Shown here in pieces: positions 7,845 through 12,267 of a DNA stretch of 12,267 bases (positions within the stretch are counted from its first letter, which is position 1; each line of letters starts with the position of its first letter). Source of the stretch: Pseudomonadota bacterium (lineage in GTDB: Bacteria; Pseudomonadota; Gammaproteobacteria; Steroidobacterales; Steroidobacteraceae). The position numbers and the translations under genes were made by a program. Under the pieces are notes generated by a model. It was not told the DNA's origin and made no database searches. It saw nothing but the letters and a program-made list of their open reading frames with translations. The DNA is taken from positions 1 to 12,267 of the forward strand of contig QGUX01000081.1 in assembly GCA_003242275.1 (NCBI GenBank), given 5' to 3'.

Positions 7845-7862
7845 TCGGCTAGAGTACTTCGC

Positions 7863-9101
7863 ATGCTGTACCGCGCGTCCCGTCCCCTGCTGCGTGTGCT
7901 GTGCAATCTCCGGTGGCTCGCCGTCGTGGGACAGGGCACGACCGTCCTGCTGGCCACCGGCCCCATGCAGATGGACCTGCCGGCCCTGCCGCTGTGGGGC
8001 GGGGTGGCGACGCTGGCGGCGTTCAACCTCTACGCCACGGTGCGCACTCGCCGCGGTCCCGAGCCGGGCGAGGCCGAGGTCTTCGGCCACATGCTGGTGG
8101 ACGTGCTGGTGCTGGCCTGGATGGTGGGATGGAGCGGCGGCATCGAGAACCCGTTCTCCTCGCTGTTCCTGCTGCCCATCGCCTTCTCCATCCTGGCGCT
8201 GCCCGGTCGCTGGGTGATGGCCATGGCCGCGGCCTCGGTCACCGGCTATGTGGTCTCGGCGCTGCTGGCGCGGCCGCTGCCGCATGTGCACGGCGCCTTC
8301 GGGGACGCCTTCGGCGTGCACAAGCTCGGCATGCTGGTCAACTTCCTGGTGTCGGCGGCCGTGGTGCTGGGCTTCCTCACCCGCATCGCCGCCGACTGGC
8401 GGCGCCGCGAGCGCGAGATCGCGCGGCTGCGCGAGCGCTTCGCGCGCAACGAGGGCATCCTGGCGCTGGCCACGCACGCGGCCTCGGTGGCGCATGAACT
8501 GAACACGCCGCTGGGCACGCTGACGCTGATGATCGAGGAGCTGGCCGCGGACGCGAAGACCGAGGCGCAGCGCGAGGACTGCGCCACCATGCGCGCGCTG
8601 CTGGAGGACTGCCGCGAGCGCGTGCGCGAGCTGGCCCGTCCCGCCGAGGCCGGCGAGGGCGGCGCGGCCGGCATCGACCTGGAGCGCGTGATCGAGCGCT
8701 GGCGGCTGGTGCGTCCCACCATCGACCTGCGCCGCAGCGGTTCGACCGCGTCACTCGGCCGCATCGACCCCGCGGTGGGCCACCTCATCCAGGCACTGCT
8801 GAACAATGCCGCCGACGCCAGCCGCCAGGCCGGTGCCTCGCAGGTGGACCTGCACATCGAGGTGGGCGGTGCGGGCCTGTCGGCCTCGATCCGCGACTAC
8901 GGGCCGGGACTGGGCGAGATGGAGCCGCTCCTGCCCGGCCGGCTGTTCCGCACCAGCAAGCCCGGCGGCATGGGCATTGGCCTGGCGCTGTCGCATGCCA
9001 CGGTGGAGCGGCTCGGCGGCACGCTGTCGATGCGGCCGGCCACCGACGGGCCGGGCGTGGTGGTGTCCTTCGAACTGCCGGTGGCCGAGATTCCATCATG
9101 A
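7863..9101 (+). CDS. regB: RegB/PrrB-type redox-sensing membrane histidine kinase
   Basis: A 412-residue inner-membrane sensor kinase. About six hydrophobic segments fill residues 15-175. GGIENPF (92-98) is the GGxxNPF heptapeptide that in RegB binds or senses ubiquinone. The H-box is SVAHELNTPLGTL, with His211 as phosphorylation site. Cys250 lies 39 residues after it, close to the redox-active cysteine of Rhodobacter RegB (40 after its His), and Cys240 is a second nearby cysteine. The catalytic domain has an N-box (LLNNAADAS, 312-320), G1 DYGPGLG (345-351), and LFRTSKPGGMGIGL with G2 at 368-374. The kinase would report quinone-pool or thiol redox state to the adjacent RegA. No clear ribosome site precedes the ATG; a TAGAGT hexamer lies 7 bases upstream (7850-7855). 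The stop overlaps the next start as ATGA, so translation of the pair is probably coupled. Confidence 0.88.
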   Translation: MLYRASRPLLRVLCNLRWLAVVGQGTTVLLATGPMQMDLPALPLWGGVATLAAFNLYATVRTRRGPEPGEAEVFGHMLVDVLVLAWMVGWSGGIENPFSSLFLLPIAFSILALPGRWVMAMAAASVTGYVVSALLARPLPHVHGAFGDAFGVHKLGMLVNFLVSAAVVLGFLTRIAADWRRREREIARLRERFARNEGILALATHAASVAHELNTPLGTLTLMIEELAADAKTEAQREDCATMRALLEDCRERVRELARPAEAGEGGAAGIDLERVIERWRLVRPTIDLRRSGSTASLGRIDPAVGHLIQALLNNAADASRQAGASQVDLHIEVGGAGLSASIRDYGPGLGEMEPLLPGRLFRTSKPGGMGIGLALSHATVERLGGTLSMRPATDGPGVVVSFELPVAEIPS

Positions 9102-9661
9102 GCGCGGACAATGTCCCCGGCCTGCTGGTCGACGACAACCTGCTGTACCTGAAGACGCTGCAGCGCTCGCTGCGCCGGCGCGGTTTCGAGACGGTGCTGG
9201 CGCAGCGCGTGCAGCAGGCGCTGGCGCTGGCGCGCGAACACCGGCCGGAGTTCGCGCTGGTGGACCTGAAGCTGGGCGAGGAGTCCGGCCTCGACCTGAT
9301 CGCGCCGCTGAAGGCCATCCGCGCCGACATGCGCGTGGTGCTGCTGACCGGCTACGCCAGCGTGGCCACCGCGGTGGAGGCCATCAAGCGCGGCGCGGAC
9401 CACTACCTGATGAAGCCGGTGACCGCCGAGGCCATCGCCGCGACGCTGCGCGGCGAGCAGGCCGCGCCGCCGGCGCCGGAGAGCACCATGGTGCCGCTGG
9501 CGCGGGTGGAGTGGGAGTACATCCAGCAGGCGCTGGCCGAGACCGGCGGCAATGTGTCGGCGGCGGCGCGGCTGCTCGGCACGCACCGGCGCTCCCTGCA
9601 GCGCAAGCTGGCAAGGCGGCCGGGGCTGGAGCGTTATCCGGAGGAGGATTCGGAGGATTGA
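9098..9661 (+). CDS. regA: RegA/PrrA/ActR-type response regulator
   Basis: A 187-residue two-domain regulator, typical for RegA. The receiver domain (about 8-118) has the acidic pair Asp12-Asp13, phospho-acceptor Asp56 (ALVDLKLG), Thr84 (VLLTGYAS) and Lys106 (YLMKPV). After a Pro-rich linker (QAAPPAPEST) comes a Fis-type helix-turn-helix: EWEYIQQALAETGGNVSAAA, then RLLGTHRRSLQRKL (about 138-171). The HRRSLQRKL recognition helix closely resembles the HRRTLQRKL of RegA, PrrA and ActR. The start overlaps the regB stop by 4 bp. The acidic tail (PEEDSED) is encoded in a 28-bp overlap with the 3' end of the convergent PepSY gene. In other bacteria this family controls respiration, oxidases and redox-linked functions. 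Here the nearest site resembling its operator is in the receptor/regB gap, suggesting autoregulation and receptor control. Confidence 0.9.
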   Translation: MSADNVPGLLVDDNLLYLKTLQRSLRRRGFETVLAQRVQQALALAREHRPEFALVDLKLGEESGLDLIAPLKAIRADMRVVLLTGYASVATAVEAIKRGADHYLMKPVTAEAIAATLRGEQAAPPAPESTMVPLARVEWEYIQQALAETGGNVSAAARLLGTHRRSLQRKLARRPGLERYPEEDSED

Positions 9662-11082
9662 CGGCGCAGGTCGGTGGCGGGGCCGCTGCCAGCCAATGAC
9701 TTGTGCGCCGTCGCCGCCCGCGTGATCCCCAGCCACCGCGCCGCCGCCGGGCTCAGCCGCGGCAGCACCAGGTCCACCAGCCACAGCACCACCAGCGAGA
9801 TCGCCAGCAGCGGCAGCAGTGCCGCGAGTACCAGCATGGCCAGCGTGATCCAGGCCGGCCGCGCGCGCGCCACCGGCGGCGTGGGCACGCCGAGCTCGCC
9901 CGCCGGCCGCCGCCGGCGCCACATCAGGAAGGCGAAGACGCTCATCGTCACCAGCGCCAGCGCGGTCAGCAGGCCGATCACCTGGTTCACCACGCCGAAC
10001 AGGGCGCCCTCGTGCCAGGCCTGGCCATAGCCGATGACGCGGTCGATCACGTGCCGGTCGGCGAAGCGCTCGCGCGAGAGCTCCGCGCCGGTGCGCGCGT
10101 CATAGACGATCCTGGCGCCCAGCGGCCGGTTCTGCACCAGCGAGGTGGCGGTCCAGTCGGAGGAGGGCGGACCGAACAGCACCGCGCCGGGCGCGAGCAC
10201 GATGGCGGGGAAGGCCAGCTGCTCGCGCGTGGCCTTCGCCACGATGTCGTCGAAGTGCGCGAGGTCGGCGGCCGCGCCGTGCTGCGCGGCCATGGCGCCA
10301 TGGTCGTGCTCATGGGCGTGCCCATGGTCATGGTCGCCCTGCGTCGTGGGCACCACCTGGGCCGGCGGATCGCCGAGGTTCCACTGCGGCGCACCGCGCA
10401 CCCAGCCGGCCTGCTCGCGCACGGCCTGGAAGGCGCGGCCCCACACCTCGGTCCAGGGCAGGCCGGTCAGCAGCAGCAGCAGCGCGAAGGCGCTGGCCCA
10501 GAAGCCGGTCACGGCATGCAGGTCGCGCGTGAGCCTGCGGCGTCGGGGCCAGACCACGCCCGCGGGCCCGCGGCCACGCGGCCACCACAGGAACAGGCCG
10601 GTGAGGATCATCACGATGGCCCAGCAGGCGACCAGCTCCACCACCAGGCTGCCGCGCGCGCCCACCAGCAGCGTGCCGTGGATGCGGCGCGCCACCTCGA
10701 CGATGCGCCGCTGGCTGTCGAGGCTCCCGAGCACCTCGCCGGCCGGGGACACGAACACGTCGCGCATGCCGCCATCGGCGAGCACGAGATGCACCAGGGC
10801 CGCATCGCCGGGGCGCCCGGGCAGGCGGTAGCTGTGCAGGTGCGCGCCCGGGAAGGCCTCCAGCGCGGCCTGCACCTGCAGGCTGGGCGGTGCGGTCTCC
10901 GCGGCCGAAAGGCCGAGGAAGGCACGCTCCTCCCAGCGCTCGATCTGCGGCTTGAACAGGAACACCGAACCGGACAGCGCCAGCACGATGACGAAGGGCA
11001 GCACCAGCAGGCCGGCGTAGAAATGCCAGCGCCAGAGCGTGCGGTAGGGCACGCCGGGCATGGAATCCGGGACGTTCAACAC
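9634..11082 (-). CDS. PepSY-associated transmembrane protein with His-rich periplasmic loop
   Basis: A 482-residue inner-membrane protein of the PepSY-TM family. Members often sit beside siderophore receptors and are thought to act in iron-chelate reduction or uptake; biochemical proof is limited. Membrane segments lie near residues 16-44, 147-168, 188-212, 360-388 and 411-441. Histidines at or near membrane ends recur in family-like contexts: WRWHFYAGLL (His20), RRIHGTLLVG (His135), RDLHAVTGFW (His189), GQAWHEGALFG (His357). They suggest haem b coordination. PepSY-like segments are at about 68-120 and 275-340. A loop between the third and fourth helices holds HDHGHAHEHDH (251-261), six alternating histidines, a likely metal-binding stretch. 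The given start is a GTG at 11082 with a G-rich but poorly spaced upstream; the ATG at 11061 is equally possible. The 3' end overlaps regA by 28 bp. Confidence 0.88.
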   Translation of the reverse strand: MLNVPDSMPGVPYRTLWRWHFYAGLLVLPFVIVLALSGSVFLFKPQIERWEERAFLGLSAAETAPPSLQVQAALEAFPGAHLHSYRLPGRPGDAALVHLVLADGGMRDVFVSPAGEVLGSLDSQRRIVEVARRIHGTLLVGARGSLVVELVACWAIVMILTGLFLWWPRGRGPAGVVWPRRRRLTRDLHAVTGFWASAFALLLLLTGLPWTEVWGRAFQAVREQAGWVRGAPQWNLGDPPAQVVPTTQGDHDHGHAHEHDHGAMAAQHGAAADLAHFDDIVAKATREQLAFPAIVLAPGAVLFGPPSSDWTATSLVQNRPLGARIVYDARTGAELSRERFADRHVIDRVIGYGQAWHEGALFGVVNQVIGLLTALALVTMSVFAFLMWRRRRPAGELGVPTPPVARARPAWITLAMLVLAALLPLLAISLVVLWLVDLVLPRLSPAAARWLGITRAATAHKSLAGSGPATDLRRQSSESSSG

Positions 11083-11100
11083 AACCCCCGACAGTGTTTT

Positions 11101-11169
11101 CCGGTCCCCCGGGAACCGGTGTTGCTTTCAGGATGCGTCCGGTGGCGCCTCTCGGGGGCGCCGTCCGGA
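11101..11169 (-). other. Two inverted repeats in the leader of the PepSY gene
   Basis: The first, at 11101-11119, has CCGGT and ACCGG as outer arms with CCC/GGG inside and one mismatch. The second, at 11138-11169, pairs TCCGG with CCGGA and GGCGCC with GGCGCC around a short loop. They lie between the PepSY start and a minus-strand TACAAT hexamer (11190-11185) that is the best -10 for the gene, although no good -35 accompanies it. They could be leader RNA structures or operators. No Fur-box-like sequence was seen here. Confidence 0.35.
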
Positions 11170-11189
11170 ACGAGTCAGCGGGGGATTGT

Positions 11190-11212
11190 AAAGGCTGTTC
11201 CCAGGCCTTTTT
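11190..11212 (+). terminator. Terminator-like hairpin with T run in the PepSY-nrdA gap
   Basis: AAAGG-CTG (11190-11197) pairs with CAG-G-CCTTT (11202-11210) around TTCC, with one bulged G, and is followed by a total of five T. On the plus strand no gene ends nearby, since the closest upstream plus gene stops at 9661 behind the convergent PepSY gene. It may insulate nrdA from antisense transcription, or be the upstream part of the PepSY promoter. The stretch 11213-11340 holds no further gene or convincing signal. Confidence 0.35.
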
Positions 11213-11343
11213 CCGCGCCAGAATCCTGCCTGCCGGCGGGCGTTCCTCCGATCCCGGAGAAACCCTGCGAGCCGCAGCAGGAGTGCGCGTAAACCACTGT
11301 CGCGGCTGCCTTTTCCCGGGCAATCGATAGTCCGGAATTGCCC

Positions 11344-11372
11344 TTGACGCCCCCGGTGAGTCCCCATATCTT
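11344..11372 (+). promoter_or_regulatory. Candidate sigma70 promoter of nrdA
   Basis: TTGACG (11344-11349), a 17-base spacer and TATCTT (11367-11372) match the sigma70 consensus at 5 and 4 of 6 positions. The predicted start near 11379 gives a leader of about 260 bases. That start falls exactly at the 5' edge of the riboswitch-like structure, which supports both calls. Confidence 0.6.
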
Positions 11373-11408
11373 GTGTTTGCCAGCGGTGCTCTCCCCAACA
11401 CTTGGTGG
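11361..11408 (+). promoter_or_regulatory. NrdR-box-like pair upstream of nrdA
   Basis: TCCCCATATCTTGTGT (11361-11376) matches the NrdR-box consensus acaCwAtATaTwGtgt at 12 of 16 positions and overlaps the -10. A weaker copy, CCCCAACACTTGGTGG (11393-11408), matches 9 of 16 and begins exactly 32 bases later, the three-helical-turn spacing known for paired NrdR boxes. NrdR represses ribonucleotide reductase genes when dATP is high. The first box is the stronger; the second lies inside the P3-like hairpin of the leader and may be incidental. Confidence 0.5.
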
Positions 11409-11578
11409 TCGGGAGGGCGAACGAGGTCAATCCGGTGACCACCCGGCAGGGGGATTCCGGAACTGCCTCGCAGCGGTGACCGGATCAAGCAATGCGACAT
11501 AACTCAGGGGGTCGCCATCGACTCCCAGGGGCTCGTCTTTCCGCTCGATTCCGGAAGTCCGCAGCACCTCGCCGCAGC
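11381..11578 (+). promoter_or_regulatory. Divergent cobalamin (B12) riboswitch candidate in the nrdA leader
   Basis: The leader shows the cobalamin-riboswitch order. GCGGTGC (11383-11389) is followed by a P3-like 8-bp hairpin (11388-11395 with 11411-11418), then AACGAGGTCAATCCGGTG (11420-11437). Next come GATTCCGGAA and the core CTGCCTCGCAGCGGTGA (11463-11479), which fits the conserved CTGnCnCGCArCnGTnA. TCCGG (11431-11435) pairs with CCGGA (11457-11461) as P5. A GCGAC/GTCGC hairpin follows at 11494-11515. AGTCCGCAGCACCTCGCC (11556-11573) resembles the B12 box (AGnCnGgAnACCTGCC) with two extra bases and can close P1/P2 with GCGGT. Deviations: GGGAA reads GGTCAA, and the P5 loop carries about 15 extra bases with a small CCC-GGCA-GGG hairpin. 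B12 riboswitches upstream of class I nrdAB are known and reduce its expression when B12 is present. The expression platform (11579-11639) was not resolved. Confidence 0.65.
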
Positions 11579-11639
11579 CGTCCGCGCCGGTCGCCCAGCC
11601 GGTGGGGATGCCTCAGGAACGCCGTGGGAGCCGAACAAG

Positions 11640-12267
11640 ATGTCAGAAACCACCCCTGCCCAGGCCGCCGCCCCGCGCCCCGCCCAGAATGATTTCCGCC
11701 TGACGCCGCCGCAGGCCGGACGCTCCGTGATGTCCGTGACCAAGCGCAGCGGCGAGCGCGAGCCCGTCGACGTCAACAAGATCGTGCGCGCCGTGAGCCG
11801 CTGCTGCGACGGACTGAACGAGGTCGACGCCATGCGCGTCGCCTTGAAGACCATCGCCGGCCTGTACGACGGCGCCACCACGCGCGAGCTCGACGAGCTG
11901 TCGATCCGCACCGCCGCCTCCTTCATCGTCGAGGAGCCCGAGTACTCGCAGCTGGCCGCGCGCCTGCTGTCCGGCTTCATCGACAAGGAAGTGCAGGGCC
12001 AGGGCGTGTATTCGTTCTCGCAGTCCATCCGCATGGGCTACGACGTGGGCCTGATCAACGACCGCGTGCTGAACTTCGTCGAGGCGCATGCCCGCAAGCT
12101 CAACGACGCCGTCGACCCGACCCGCACCTACAAGCTCGAGTACTTCGGCCTGCGCACGCTGTACGACCGCTACCTGCTCAAGCACCCGACCCGCCGCCTG
12201 GTGATCGAGACGCCGCAGTACTTCTGGCTGCGCATCGCGGTGGCGCTGTCCACCAGCGTGCAGGAGG
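11640..12267 (+). CDS. nrdA: Ribonucleoside-diphosphate reductase large (alpha) subunit, N-terminal part (3' end outside window)
   Basis: The frame opens at the ATG at 11640 and is still open at the right edge, giving 209 residues. NrdA reduces ribonucleoside diphosphates to deoxyribonucleotides with the NrdB radical subunit in the cytosol. After an Ala/Pro-rich N-terminus, residues about 30-120 form an ATP-cone: SVTKRSGEREPVDVNKIVRA and SIRTAASFIVEEPEYSQLAA. This is the allosteric activity domain that senses ATP/dATP. The start of the catalytic domain follows (FSQSIRMGYDVGLIND, then KLEYFGLRTLYDRYLLK and ETPQYFWLRIAVALS). Active-site cysteines lie beyond the window. GGGAG (11626-11630) sits 9 bases before the ATG; an ATG at 11608 is in another frame. 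The upstream promoter, NrdR-like boxes and B12-riboswitch-like leader point to control by dNTP level and cobalamin. Confidence 0.95.
   Translation, partial: MSETTPAQAAAPRPAQNDFRLTPPQAGRSVMSVTKRSGEREPVDVNKIVRAVSRCCDGLNEVDAMRVALKTIAGLYDGATTRELDELSIRTAASFIVEEPEYSQLAARLLSGFIDKEVQGQGVYSFSQSIRMGYDVGLINDRVLNFVEAHARKLNDAVDPTRTYKLEYFGLRTLYDRYLLKHPTRRLVIETPQYFWLRIAVALSTSVQE

Noticed and set aside
11181..11205. Sigma54-type promoter (TGGGAAC ... TTTACA) upstream of the PepSY gene
   Set aside because: The invariant GC of the -12 element is missing.
9703..11292. A 529-codon plus-strand open frame opposite the PepSY gene
   Set aside because: Gln/His/Arg-rich antisense shadow; the minus frame has membrane helices and conserved histidines.
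11128..11442. A 104-codon minus-strand open frame in the PepSY-nrdA gap
   Set aside because: No ribosome site or recognisable motif, and it crosses the nrdA promoter and NrdR-like box.
11494..11515. GCGAC and GTCGC half-sites in the nrdA leader, read as another RegA box
   Set aside because: The 12-base spacer is longer than expected and the pair is better explained as a hairpin of the riboswitch-like leader.

Overview
The window comes from a high-GC gammaproteobacterium, most likely of the Xanthomonadales/Lysobacterales. The base composition, the waaA / tolC / pcm-like gene cluster, the RegB/RegA-type two-component system and a class I nrdA all fit. This placement is inference from gene content. 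There are nine protein genes, seven complete and one cut at each window edge. No transposase, phage gene, tRNA, rRNA or CRISPR array was seen.

Left part (1-5579): the 3' end of waaA (Kdo transferase) runs tail-to-tail into tolC (outer-membrane efflux channel) with a 38-bp coding overlap. Upstream of tolC on the same strand is a methyltransferase of the protein-L-isoaspartate O-methyltransferase family. Divergent from it is a membrane-anchored PAS-PAS-GGDEF-EAL protein for cyclic-di-GMP turnover. A strong hairpin separates that gene from a convergent DUF4136 lipoprotein.

Middle part (5676-11082): a TonB-dependent receptor on the minus strand is divergent from a RegB-like quinone/redox sensor kinase. 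The kinase overlaps its RegA-like response regulator by 4 bp. The regulator in turn overlaps, tail-to-tail, a PepSY-type membrane protein with intramembrane histidines and a His-rich periplasmic loop. The shared receptor/regB promoter region carries a RegA/PrrA-type site (GCGGC-N5-GTCGC). I read this as a possible redox-controlled metal (probably iron) uptake locus. The substrate is unknown.

Right part (11083-12267): a 557-bp gap precedes nrdA (class I ribonucleotide reductase large subunit, N-terminal part only). The gap is not empty. It holds a sigma70-type promoter with an NrdR-box-like element over the -10, then a long leader that resembles a divergent cobalamin (B12) riboswitch. Together these suggest nrdA is controlled both by dNTP status (NrdR) and by B12 supply, as expected if a B12-dependent class II reductase exists elsewhere in the genome. 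This is the most interesting non-coding signal in the window.
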